43,004 bases of DNA from an uncultured Bacteroidales bacterium (lineage in GTDB: Bacteria > Bacteroidota > Bacteroidia > Bacteroidales > Paludibacteraceae). The stretch's first letter is position 1, and each line of letters starts with the position of its first letter. This document shows, in pieces, positions 1 through 8,115 of the stretch. The notes beneath the pieces were generated by a model. It made no database searches. It saw nothing but the letters and a program-made list of their open reading frames with translations, and was not told the DNA's origin. The stretch covers positions 1 through 43,004 of the forward strand of contig CAMIZG010000014.1 of assembly GCA_946403215.1 (NCBI GenBank), read 5' to 3'. Made by a program: the position numbers and the translations under genes.

Positions 1-164
1 CGAACATAGTCCTGCACTACAAACGAACTATCCTGCGTTGGAGAATCATATATAATACTATCCAATCTCCAAGCGTACTGATCGGCGGTTACGTGCGCAT
101 ACATGCTCGTTCCATACATAGCAGTGATCAAACCAAACGAGATAAACAGAACTGACTTTTTCAT
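1..164 (-). CDS. Secreted protein, N-terminal fragment (runs off left edge)
   Basis: The reverse strand opens with ATG at 164 and reads 54 codons to the window edge without a stop. Residues 1-23 form a classical signal peptide (MKKSVLFISFGLI core, small residues, cleavage near YA-H). The mature start contains ADQYAWRLDSIIYDS, which resembles the beginning of Bacteroidetes secreted proteins that carry 'LDSIIY' type repeats, but too little is visible to assign a family. It is transcribed from its own promoter at 281-312 with a leader of about 110 nt and diverges from the membrane regulator at 368. Its adjacency to that regulator suggests it may be a target; this is inference. Confidence 0.7.
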   Translation of the reverse strand, partial: MKKSVLFISFGLITAMYGTSMYAHVTADQYAWRLDSIIYDSPTQDSSFVVQDYV

Positions 165-231
165 ATCAAATGTATGTTTTGGTTAAAAATTCAACTTTTT
201 TATCTGTTATGCAAAAAATCTTGTTTCTGCA

Positions 232-263
232 TTTGCAAATGTCAAAAATTTGTCGTACTTTTG
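232..263 (+). promoter_or_regulatory. Bacteroidetes promoter for the TPR-HTH regulator
   Basis: TTTG at 232-235, a 20-bp spacer, then TACTTTTG at 256-263 (consensus TAnnTTTG). Start of transcription is expected near 270, giving a leader of about 100 nt before ATG 368. It points directly at the opposing promoter at 281-312. Confidence 0.7.
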
Positions 264-280
264 TATTCGATTTGACGATG

Positions 281-312
281 CAAAGGTACAACATTTTTTT
301 CAAATATGCAAA
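281..312 (-). promoter_or_regulatory. Bacteroidetes promoter for the leftward secreted-protein gene
   Basis: On the reverse strand TTTG (312-309), a 20-bp spacer, then TACCTTTG (288-281). Transcription would start near 274 and run left, through the opposing promoter at 232-263. Confidence 0.7.
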
Positions 313-367
313 TTTTGCAGTTGTACGAGGGCGTTTTTATGGAAACAAAATATCATTGATAGACAGC

Positions 368-1846
368 ATGTTACAAAATTCAGGACAAAAAATAGTTGTA
401 CGCACTGTTTTGTGCGCTCTTTTATGTGTGACTTTTTCTGTCACTTCCTGCCGTTTGGGCGGCTCTGATGCGCAAAAATGCCTTTCCCAAGGTGAAAAAT
501 ACTATCGCTTGGGCACCTCTTCCAACCAGCAGAGCCATTATGAGGAATCAACCACCTATCTCAAGCAGGCGGAGGAGGCGTTTCTGAGTATTCAGACATC
601 AGATGACAGCATTCAGATGCAACGCAACAAACTGCTCGGACTGACTTGGTTCTACCTTGGAAATTCCAGCGAGAGCGATCAACTATACACCGTAGCACAG
701 GACTATTACCGAAAGGCTATACCTCTGCTGGAGCAGACTGATAATACGCTCTTTCTGAGTTGTGCATGGCGCGACCTGGCACGCACAACAGCAATTACGT
801 ATGGTGAGCGCGATACCGTGCTGCTATACTTTCGCCACGCGGAGGAGTACGCCCGTCAGGCGCAGAACGATCTGCTTGCGCTGGATATAGCTGCCTACCG
901 CTATCAGCTCTGTTATCCCGACAGCGTGGCGCAGCGCCTCAACGTCTGCCGATGTCTGGCAGAGGAGTACGGAGCACAGGCGCGGTACTCCGAACTGGTC
1001 GAACTGCTGCTGGCAGAGCAACAGACCGACTCCGCTGCGTACTATCTGGAGCGGTTGCAACCCAAGGATTCGGCGTACACCTACTGGTTCGAGCAGAGTT
1101 ACACATATCTTCATAGCAAAGTTTTACGTCAGCAGAGACATACAGACTCGGCATATGCCGTGCTGCTTGACCTGTACGACCGTAAGATCGATGAATTGCA
1201 GCGCGATGCTGGCGCGCGCACCTACGCGCTCGCGCTCCATTATGATGTAGAGCGCGAGAAACATCTTGCCGAGGAAGCACAGCGTGAACGCCGTTGGCAG
1301 CAGACTGTATCAATCATCCTCGTATTGGTGCTGGCTTTGGTTGTAGCCTTGCTGCTCGTTCTTTGGCGCTATTGGCAACAGCGACGCCGCGAACAGGCAG
1401 CCGCCTTGCACGCGCTGCAGGAGAAGTACGTACAGCAACTCCAGCTTGCTCTCGAACGCCTCCAGCAGAAGGTCAGCCTCACCCGCGAGATAGAAATGCA
1501 GCGCTTGCGAGGCAACGAACCCGAGTTCCCAAAATGGCTGCAGACCTACCGCGATGAACAATTGACTATGAATAAGGAGAGCCTGGACGAACTGATCGCA
1601 TCTGTTGACAACGCCCTCGACGGTGCCATCAGCCGTTTGCGTGCCGATTATCCGCAACTTACCGAGTCCGACATGCAGTTCGCCATTCTGAGCATCATCG
1701 GGGCGTCAGACAACGACATGAGTATCCTCTTGAATGTACAGAAACAGACTATCTACCACCGCCGTCAGATCGTCCGCAAGCATATAGACTCAGGCATCAG
1801 CGACATAGATTCATGGCTGCAGAACTACGTGCTGCAGGTGCAGTAG
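368..1846 (+). CDS. Membrane-anchored TPR regulator with C-terminal helix-turn-helix
   Basis: 492 residues from ATG 368; the frame is open further upstream to 170, but that would begin upstream of the promoter and hide the signal sequence. Residues 1-28 look like a lipoprotein signal (VTSC, Cys28). Residues ~30-300 are helical TPR-like repeats. A membrane helix (SIILVLVLALVVALLLVLW) lies at ~313-335, followed by a basic stretch and a coiled coil to ~390. Residues ~430-475 (LTESDMQFAILSIIGASDNDMSILLNVQKQTIYHRRQ) look like a LuxR/sigma-region-4-type HTH. Predicted topology is periplasmic TPR sensor and cytoplasmic DNA-binding tail, a layout common in Bacteroidetes one-component regulators. The exact target and signal are unknown. 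Confidence 0.75.
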   Translation: MLQNSGQKIVVRTVLCALLCVTFSVTSCRLGGSDAQKCLSQGEKYYRLGTSSNQQSHYEESTTYLKQAEEAFLSIQTSDDSIQMQRNKLLGLTWFYLGNSSESDQLYTVAQDYYRKAIPLLEQTDNTLFLSCAWRDLARTTAITYGERDTVLLYFRHAEEYARQAQNDLLALDIAAYRYQLCYPDSVAQRLNVCRCLAEEYGAQARYSELVELLLAEQQTDSAAYYLERLQPKDSAYTYWFEQSYTYLHSKVLRQQRHTDSAYAVLLDLYDRKIDELQRDAGARTYALALHYDVEREKHLAEEAQRERRWQQTVSIILVLVLALVVALLLVLWRYWQQRRREQAAALHALQEKYVQQLQLALERLQQKVSLTREIEMQRLRGNEPEFPKWLQTYRDEQLTMNKESLDELIASVDNALDGAISRLRADYPQLTESDMQFAILSIIGASDNDMSILLNVQKQTIYHRRQIVRKHIDSGISDIDSWLQNYVLQVQ

Positions 1847-1968
1847 TATAGCTGCATAAGAGGGAGTAAACCCCTCGGAACCCGCAAAGCATGTGTGTAT
1901 GGAAAAAATACAGCGAATAGCAACTTTCTGCACCAAGGATTTACAAAATGCATCTTTGTAGCCGATTT

Positions 1969-1996
1969 GGGTGGTCAATTAACCGCCCCCTTTTTT
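1969..1996 (+). terminator. Intrinsic terminator after the TPR-HTH regulator
   Basis: GGGTGGT (1969-1975) pairs with ACCGCCC (1982-1988) with one G-T wobble, 6-nt loop, followed by CC and six T. Confidence 0.75.
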
Positions 1997-2003
1997 CGGG
2001 CAC

Positions 2004-2029
2004 AAAAAAGCCACGCATCTCTGCGTGGC
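2004..2029 (-). terminator. Intrinsic terminator of the rsmF operon
   Basis: Perfect 8-bp stem GCCACGCA (2010-2017) / TGCGTGGC (2022-2029) with a 4-nt loop; read leftward it is followed by six T (2009-2004). It ends the leftward rsmF/DUF6340-like unit. Confidence 0.85.
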
Positions 2030-2057
2030 GATGACGTTGGTAAGCATGAGTGCGGCG

Positions 2058-3026
2058 TTATCCGGCCATCCTCTCCCAGAGCTGCTGCCGGTAATAGCGG
2101 ATATTCACCGCCTGCTGGCGCGCTTCGGCGGAGCGGAGACTGTCCAAGGTATCCAGTGCCCGACCGGCGGCAGCATATGCCGCCTCGAGATCACCGAGGA
2201 TCTCATACGCCACGGCGCTATTAGCCGCAGCATAGGCAGAGAGCAGCGCAGACTGCTGCGGCACCGACCAGGCTTCAACAGCCTGCTGCCACTGCCTGCG
2301 CGTGAAGAAATACATTCCCCGGTCGTCACGGCCTACATCATACAGGTAGCGGTCCACCGTCTCCGTGGTGGGCATGAACTTTGCAGCCAGCCGTTCGCCG
2401 GCGTAGATGCACATCTCGCTGCACGCCTCATCGGCTGGCGGCAAGTCGCGTGCAGCCTCGGCAGCAGTCTCCGCCTCATTGCCCCAGTACAGGGTATCAG
2501 AATAAACAAGGGGACGTGTACGTATCTCGCCTCCGTGGACGTTACGGAAGAAAAGGGTCCAGTGGGTAGCAGCTATGGCCTGCATGCATGCGTAGTAGGT
2601 CTCGTTGTCAGTCAGGTAGCACTCGCTGGAGGAATGGACGATCTGCTGATTGAGAACGAGCATCGCGTCGCTCTGATAGAACGACATCAGTGAGTCCGCC
2701 TGCGTATAGGTGAACAGCTGTTTGCGGTACAGACTGCCCGACGTGTTCTGTGAGGTCTCCAGTACCGAAGGCAGGTAGTCCGACCCCTCCAACATCTCCG
2801 ATGCGGCCATCAGCGTAAAGAACGCCCCCATCGGCACATCGGGGTGCGCCACGGTGTTGTTGACCAGCAGCACCTCGCTCACATGCACAGGCAGGGTGAT
2901 CTCAGCCGGATGACTGATCTCAAACGTAGTGTGCCATTGCTGGGCAGAGACACATGTGCCCCCAAAAAGAAGCACACACGCCACAGCAAGCCGGCGGCAG
3001 AGTGCTATAAGTTGCGTATACGCCAT
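2058..3026 (-). CDS. Secreted DUF6340-like protein
   Basis: 322 residues. A type I signal peptide spans residues 1-28 (cleavage VSA-QQ). The mature protein begins with 'ISHPAEITLPVHVSEVLLVNNTVAHP', which resembles the start of Bacteroidetes DUF6340 proteins; the C-terminal third (SALLSAYAAANSAVAYEILGD...) is TPR-like and helical. Function of the family is unknown; it is an extracytoplasmic protein. Its ATG lies inside the last codons of the rsmF-like gene (22-bp overlap), so the two are translationally coupled. Family name is from recall, not a search. Confidence 0.65.
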   Translation of the reverse strand: MAYTQLIALCRRLAVACVLLFGGTCVSAQQWHTTFEISHPAEITLPVHVSEVLLVNNTVAHPDVPMGAFFTLMAASEMLEGSDYLPSVLETSQNTSGSLYRKQLFTYTQADSLMSFYQSDAMLVLNQQIVHSSSECYLTDNETYYACMQAIAATHWTLFFRNVHGGEIRTRPLVYSDTLYWGNEAETAAEAARDLPPADEACSEMCIYAGERLAAKFMPTTETVDRYLYDVGRDDRGMYFFTRRQWQQAVEAWSVPQQSALLSAYAAANSAVAYEILGDLEAAYAAAGRALDTLDSLRSAEARQQAVNIRYYRQQLWERMAG

Positions 3027-4348
3027 TCGTTAGGATAAAGATTATTGCAGCGCGAGCCCACATTCTTCACGAACCCCAGCGGTACTCCGTGATAGGTAAC
3101 CAGAAGCAGTCCTAACGGCATATTCGGGATAGGCAGCGCCTCCGTTCGCAAGAACGCCAGCGCATGCTCAAGACTGAGCTCGAGTTGGGGGAAAGCCTCG
3201 ATGCGTGCCGCCTTGGCCATGGAGAGGCTGTGCTGGGGAGCAAAGCGATTGCCGCGCTCCTCGGCCAGGCCAAAGCCCAGAGAGATACAAAGGAAACGCG
3301 TACTCATATAATCGATGATTTCCTTATACTTGACCGGATAAGCCGTGATGAACCTGTCGAGCTGCCGGAGCGCCCAGGCATCAGGCTCCGTAAGCCATGA
3401 GCGGACAAGCTCCCTGTTCTCGCTTGTGATGGGTGTGCTGTTCGGTTTCTTAGTATGCTTGAGCCGGAACGGTGCAAAATCGCGGCGACGCTTGCGCAGC
3501 ACGCACATGTAGAACCCCTCGCCCCTCACCAAATGGGGATAACAATGGTAGCCGGCTATGCTCTCCACCACTCCCCAGGAGGGATCGAGATTGAGTGTCA
3601 GGATGTCAGCACCGAGCTCATCGGAAATCCAGAGGGCGTTCTCCTCGTCCTCATGACGGTTGAACGTGCAGGTGGAGTAGATGAGTATACCTCCGGGCTT
3701 GAGTGCCTCCCATGCATCGCGGATAATAGATCGCTGCCGCTCAACGCACTGGCGCACATTACGCACCGACCATTCGGCAATGGCCTGGTCATCCTTGCGG
3801 AACATCCCCTCGCCCGAGCACGGCGCATCCACCAGCATACAATCGAACACGTTCGGCAGCGCCTCGCCGAACAGGGCTGGTGCATTGTGAGTGACCACGG
3901 TATTGCCGTTGCCCCACTTCTGTACGTTCTCCGAGAGGATGAACACGCGCTGGCGCACCACCTCATTGGCCACCAGCAGACCTTGCTGCCCCAGGTACTG
4001 GCTGATAAGAGTGGACTTGCCTCCCGGCGCAGCACACAGGTCAAGCACCAGACTGTCCTCGCTCACGTACTGATCCAGCGCACACTGGACAAGCATCGAC
4101 GATGCCTCCTGCACATAGTAACAACCGGCGTGGAACAAGGGATCAAGAGTGAACTGCGGACGTTCGGACAGATAGTAGCCGTCGTAGTGCCAGGGCACCT
4201 CATCAACATCGGCATCGAAAGCCAGCTCATCAATCTTGTCGTTCAACCGGATAGACGTAACAGGCTCCTGCTCCAGGGCACGGAACAGGTCAGGCGCTTG
4301 AGCACCCAACTGCTGCTGCATCATATCGACAAAATCCACCGGTAGCAT
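3005..4348 (-). CDS. rsmF: 16S rRNA m5C methyltransferase, RsmF/RsmB type
   Basis: 447 residues. NOL1/NOP2/Sun-family SAM-dependent enzyme that methylates a cytosine C5 in rRNA. SAM motif I is LDLCAAPGGKS (103-112); the two family cysteines are both present, Cys177 in DAPCSGEG and Cys227 in STCTFN (nucleophile). Residues ~290-447 form the RsmF-like C-terminal RNA-binding/PUA part. I chose ATG 4348; a TTG two codons upstream (4354) is possible. The leader holds a degenerate heptad array (4356-4383) and the promoter is at 4403-4434. The exact target cytosine cannot be told from sequence, so the symbol is provisional. Confidence 0.85.
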   Translation of the reverse strand: MLPVDFVDMMQQQLGAQAPDLFRALEQEPVTSIRLNDKIDELAFDADVDEVPWHYDGYYLSERPQFTLDPLFHAGCYYVQEASSMLVQCALDQYVSEDSLVLDLCAAPGGKSTLISQYLGQQGLLVANEVVRQRVFILSENVQKWGNGNTVVTHNAPALFGEALPNVFDCMLVDAPCSGEGMFRKDDQAIAEWSVRNVRQCVERQRSIIRDAWEALKPGGILIYSTCTFNRHEDEENALWISDELGADILTLNLDPSWGVVESIAGYHCYPHLVRGEGFYMCVLRKRRRDFAPFRLKHTKKPNSTPITSENRELVRSWLTEPDAWALRQLDRFITAYPVKYKEIIDYMSTRFLCISLGFGLAEERGNRFAPQHSLSMAKAARIEAFPQLELSLEHALAFLRTEALPIPNMPLGLLLVTYHGVPLGFVKNVGSRCNNLYPNEWRIRNL

Positions 4349-4355
4349 CTGCAAG

Positions 4356-4383
4356 ATTGACGATTTACAGTTAAAAATTGTTC
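4356..4383. repeat. Degenerate AT-rich heptad array in the rsmF leader
   Basis: Four consecutive 7-bp units in phase (attgacg, atttaca, gttaaaa, attgttc), lying between the promoter and ATG of the rsmF-like gene. Similar in unit length and ATTnAnn character to the clearer array at 42261-42295. Weak on its own. Confidence 0.4.
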
Positions 4384-4402
4384 ATTTTTTTGCGTTCGGC
4401 TG

Positions 4403-4434
4403 CAAAGTTACTAATTTTTTTCTAATTTTGCAAA
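4403..4434 (-). promoter_or_regulatory. Promoter of the rsmF operon
   Basis: Reverse strand TTTG (4434-4431), 20-bp spacer, TAACTTTG (4410-4403). Predicted start near 4396, leader about 48 nt. Confidence 0.8.
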
Positions 4435-4448
4435 AAAAAATGCAAATT

Positions 4449-4481
4449 ATTGGGAAATTTGAAACTTTTTTTGTAACTTTG
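4449..4481 (+). promoter_or_regulatory. Promoter of the uvrD operon
   Basis: TAACTTTG at 4474-4481, with an imperfect -33 element ATTG at 4449-4452 and a 21-bp spacer. Predicted start near 4488, which favours ATG 4511 over ATG 4490 as the uvrD start. Confidence 0.6.
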
Positions 4482-4510
4482 TGGCGTGAATGTGCGCAAA
4501 TAGTTCATCT

Positions 4511-6817
4511 ATGCAGTTTATTGATGAGTTAAATGACAGTCAGCGAGCCGCCGTATCGTACAACGACGGCCCCTTGCTGGTGATAGCGGGAGCAGGTTCG
4601 GGGAAGACGCGCGTGCTGACCTACAAGATTGCATATCTGCTGACGCAGGGCGTTCCTGCGGGTCACATACTGGCGCTGACATTCACGAACAAAGCCGCCC
4701 GCGAGATGAAGCAGCGTATCATCCGTCTGGTGGGCGAGGATGTAGGGCGCTACCTGTGGATGGGCACGTTCCACAGCATATGTGCGCGCATTCTGCGTGC
4801 CGAAGCGGAGCAAACAGGATTCACACGCGACTTCAGCATATACGACGCATCCGACCAGAAGAGCCTGGTGAAGAAGATAGTGAAAGACCTGCAGCTCGAC
4901 GACAAGATATACCGCACGGGCATGGTGCTTGACCGCATCAGTTCGGCCAAGGCGAACTTCATCTCCCCCGAAGCGTATGCGCAGAACGATGCATACGCCA
5001 AGATAGATCGCATGGAGCGGCTGTACAAGATGGCATCGGTCTATGCCGAGTACAACCGCCGGCTGAAAGCCTCCAACGCGATGGATTTTGACGACCTGCT
5101 GCTATACACCGTACTGCTGCTGCAGAACAACGCCGAGGTACGCGAGCGCTACCAGCAGCGGTTCTGGCACGTGCTGGTGGACGAGTATCAGGATACCAAC
5201 CATACGCAGTACCTGATCGTTAAACTGCTGGCCGAGCCGCAGAACCATATATGCGTTGTGGGCGACGACGCGCAGAGCATATACAGTTTTCGCGGTGCAA
5301 CCATCGAGAATATCCTCACCTTCCAGAACGGCTACACCGGCGCCAAGCTTTTCAAGCTGGAGCGCAACTACCGCTCGACGCAGAACATAGTGAATGCCGC
5401 GAACAGCCTCATCCACAAGAACAAGGGGCAGATATACAAAGAGGTGTATTCGGAGAAGGAGGAAGGCGAACGTCTGCATCTGACGGGCTACAGCACCGAC
5501 CGCGAGGAGAGTGCGTCCGTGGCACGACAAATAGTCGGTCTGCACCGGCTGAACAAACGCGACTACGAGGATATAGCCGTCCTATACCGCACGAACGCCC
5601 AGAGCCGTAACCTGGAGGAGGAGATGCGCAAACTCAGTATCCCGTACCGGATATACGGCGGCACATCGTTCTACCAGCGCAAGGAGATAAAGGATGCCAT
5701 CGCCTATTTCCGTCTGGCAGCCAACCACCATGACGATGAAGCCCTGGAGCGCATAGTGAACGAGCCCAAGCGCGGCATCGGCGCCACAACTATCACGCGC
5801 GTCAGAGATGCAGCAATACGCGAGAACGTGTCTATGCTGCAAGTCATGCAGTCACCGGCGGTGTATGCCGCAGAGATCGCCGCTGGCACGCAGCGCAAGC
5901 TGCAGGCATTCAGCGAACTGATCCTCGGATTCACGCAGCTGTTGCAGCAACAGGATGCCTTTGAGTTTGCAGAACAGGTGATGAACCAATCGGGACTGAT
6001 GGCTGATGCCGCAATGGACACATCCGCCGAAGGAGTGGACCGCAAGGGCAACCTGGAAGAACTGCTCAGCGGCATCCGGCAATACGTTGAGGATCGCAAG
6101 CAGCAGGGCGAGGACACCCGGATAACGGACTTTATCCACGAGGTCAGTCTGCTCACCGACCAAGACGAAAATACCGATGACACCGTGTCTCGCATCACGA
6201 TGATGACCGTGCATGCAGCCAAGGGACTGGAGTTCCCCGTGGTGTTCATCGTCGGGATGGAGGAGAACCTGTTCCCCTCGCCGTTCTGCCAGAACGAGAG
6301 CGAGCTGGAGGAGGAGCGCCGATTGCTGTACGTAGCCATCACGCGCGCCGAGGAGGAGTGCTACCTGACGTATGCCGGCCAGCGCTGGAAGAACGGGCAG
6401 GTGAACTTCAGCTACCCGTCACGCTTCCTGAAGGATATCGACCGGCGCTACCTGCAGCAGCTCAGCGCCGCCAGCACTCAGCCATCACCGTGGACGAAAG
6501 AGCCGCCGGAGTTCACCCCATGGGGAGAACCGATCATCTATGAGCAGAAAAACCGTTACGAGCAGCCACGACCTGTGTCCCGGCCGACAATGGCAACGCG
6601 TTCGCTCAAGCCGACTACAGGAATGAAGCCTAAGACGGAGCAGCAGGCCGTTGCCTCCGAGTGGACGCAAGGCGACAGGATAGACCACAAGGTGTTCGGA
6701 CAGGGCACGGTGCAACGGGTCTATCGGGAAAATGACAACGAGAAGATAGAGATAGAGTTCGACACAAAAGGGACGAAGACGCTCCTACTCGCATACGCCA
6801 AACTTAGCAGAATTTGA
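4511..6817 (+). CDS. uvrD: UvrD/PcrA-type superfamily 1 DNA helicase
   Basis: 768 residues. 3'-5' helicase for nucleotide excision and mismatch repair and for clearing DNA-bound complexes. All SF1A motifs are intact: Q motif LNDSQRAAV, Walker A AGAGSGKT (26-33), Ia LTFTNKAA, II VDEYQDTN, III GDDAQSIYSFRGA, IV LERNYRST, V MTVHAAKGLEFPVVF, VI EERRLLYVAITRA. The last ~50 residues (GDRIDHKVFGQGTVQRV...) form the Tudor-like domain that contacts RNA polymerase in PcrA/UvrD. ATG 4490 is an in-frame alternative seven codons upstream but sits at the predicted transcription start. First gene of the unit that continues into pyrH 19 nt later. Confidence 0.93.
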   Translation: MQFIDELNDSQRAAVSYNDGPLLVIAGAGSGKTRVLTYKIAYLLTQGVPAGHILALTFTNKAAREMKQRIIRLVGEDVGRYLWMGTFHSICARILRAEAEQTGFTRDFSIYDASDQKSLVKKIVKDLQLDDKIYRTGMVLDRISSAKANFISPEAYAQNDAYAKIDRMERLYKMASVYAEYNRRLKASNAMDFDDLLLYTVLLLQNNAEVRERYQQRFWHVLVDEYQDTNHTQYLIVKLLAEPQNHICVVGDDAQSIYSFRGATIENILTFQNGYTGAKLFKLERNYRSTQNIVNAANSLIHKNKGQIYKEVYSEKEEGERLHLTGYSTDREESASVARQIVGLHRLNKRDYEDIAVLYRTNAQSRNLEEEMRKLSIPYRIYGGTSFYQRKEIKDAIAYFRLAANHHDDEALERIVNEPKRGIGATTITRVRDAAIRENVSMLQVMQSPAVYAAEIAAGTQRKLQAFSELILGFTQLLQQQDAFEFAEQVMNQSGLMADAAMDTSAEGVDRKGNLEELLSGIRQYVEDRKQQGEDTRITDFIHEVSLLTDQDENTDDTVSRITMMTVHAAKGLEFPVVFIVGMEENLFPSPFCQNESELEEERRLLYVAITRAEEECYLTYAGQRWKNGQVNFSYPSRFLKDIDRRYLQQLSAASTQPSPWTKEPPEFTPWGEPIIYEQKNRYEQPRPVSRPTMATRSLKPTTGMKPKTEQQAVASEWTQGDRIDHKVFGQGTVQRVYRENDNEKIEIEFDTKGTKTLLLAYAKLSRI

Positions 6818-6836
6818 AAATTAAAATAATACTACC

Positions 6837-7541
6837 ATGTTCAAACGAATTTTGTTGAAACTGTCCGGCGAGAGCCTGATGGGAAAGAAGCAGTACGGCA
6901 TTGACGATGAGCGTTTGCAGCAGTACGCCGAGCAGATCCAAGCCATTGCCAAGGCAGGCGTAGAAGTAGCCATCGTAATAGGCGGTGGCAACATCTTCCG
7001 CGGCCTGAGCGGTTCACAGCGCGGTTTTGACCGCGTGAAGGGCGACCAGATGGGTATGCTGGCCACCTGCATCAACTCTCTGGCACTGGCCAGCGCACTG
7101 GAGGCCCTCGGCCAACCCGTACGCGTGCTGACCAGCGTATGCATGGAGCCTATAGGCAACCACTACAACTCCGACAAAGCCAAGCGTCTGCTGAACAAAG
7201 GGACCGTAGTGATCATCGCCGGCGGTACAGGCAACCCGTACTTCACCACCGACACCGCCTCCGCACTACGCGCCATAGAGATCGGTGCTGACGTGATGCT
7301 GAAAGGTACACGCGTGGACGGCATCTACACCGCCGATCCCGAGAAAGACCCGACGGCCGAGAAGTTCGATACCATCACATACGACGAGATCCTACGCCGC
7401 AACCTCAGGGTGATGGATCTGACAGCCACCGTGCTATGCAAGGAGAACAAGATGCCGATCTATGTCTTTGACATGGATACGCTGGGCAACCTCGGCAAAG
7501 TGATGGCCGGCGAGAAAATAGGCACATTAGTAACCCCATAA
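6837..7541 (+). CDS. pyrH: UMP kinase PyrH
   Basis: 234 residues, the usual length. Phosphorylates UMP to UDP in pyrimidine nucleotide synthesis; amino-acid-kinase fold, hexameric in the family. Seen: KLSGESLMG near the N terminus, the glycine-rich [28 protein letters not shown] and the [13 protein letters not shown] block. Follows uvrD by 19 nt and precedes frr by 13 nt; pyrH-frr adjacency is conserved in bacteria. Confidence 0.96.
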   Translation: MFKRILLKLSGESLMGKKQYGIDDERLQQYAEQIQAIAKAGVEVAIVIGGGNIFRGLSGSQRGFDRVKGDQMGMLATCINSLALASALEALGQPVRVLTSVCMEPIGNHYNSDKAKRLLNKGTVVIIAGGTGNPYFTTDTASALRAIEIGADVMLKGTRVDGIYTADPEKDPTAEKFDTITYDEILRRNLRVMDLTATVLCKENKMPIYVFDMDTLGNLGKVMAGEKIGTLVTP

Positions 7542-7554
7542 ACACAACAATACT

Positions 7555-8115
7555 ATGATCGAAGCAAAACAAATCCTCAACGAGGCGGAAGAGTCGATGC
7601 AAGCAGCTGTCCTCTTCCTTGACGACGCACTGGCCCACATCCGTGCCGGCAAAGCCAGTCCGCGCATTCTGGATGCCATCCGCATTGAGTACTACGGCGC
7701 CATGACTCCGCTCGCCAATGTGGCAACCATCACCACCCCCGACGCACGCACAATCTCCATCCAGCCGTGGGAGAAGAAAATCATCGGTGACATCGAGCGC
7801 GCACTCATCAACTCGAACATCGGTCTGGCACCGAACAACAACGGCGAGACTATCCGCCTTATCCTGCCTCCGCTGACCGAGGAACGCCGTCAGCAACTGG
7901 CCAAGCAGTGCAAGGGCGAGGCAGAGAACGCCAAGGTATCCATCCGCAACGCACGCCGCGACGCCATCGATACCCTGAAGAAGCAGGTGAAGGAAGGTAT
8001 GCCTGAGGATGCAGAGAAAGATGCCGAGAGTGAAGCACAAAAACTGCATGACAAGTATATCCGTCAGATCGACGAGGTATATGCCAAGAAGGAAAAAGAG
8101 ATCATGACCGTCTGA
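7555..8115 (+). CDS. frr: Ribosome recycling factor
   Basis: 186 residues, full length. Together with EF-G it splits the post-termination ribosome. Seen: the [11 protein letters not shown] segment after the first helix, then the family block [22 protein letters not shown], and the basic [21 protein letters not shown] helix. Its stop overlaps the next ATG as TGATG, so the outer-membrane barrel gene downstream is translationally coupled. Confidence 0.97.
   Translation: MIEAKQILNEAEESMQAAVLFLDDALAHIRAGKASPRILDAIRIEYYGAMTPLANVATITTPDARTISIQPWEKKIIGDIERALINSNIGLAPNNNGETIRLILPPLTEERRQQLAKQCKGEAENAKVSIRNARRDAIDTLKKQVKEGMPEDAEKDAESEAQKLHDKYIRQIDEVYAKKEKEIMTV

Noticed and set aside
170..367. Upstream extension of the TPR-HTH protein
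   Set aside because: It spans both promoters and precedes the predicted transcription start; the signal sequence starts at ATG 368.
3455..4345. Long open frame on the + strand opposite rsmF
   Set aside because: No family features; explained by codon bias of the real gene on the other strand. The same holds for long antisense frames in secDF, topA, sufS and the nuclease-barrel gene.
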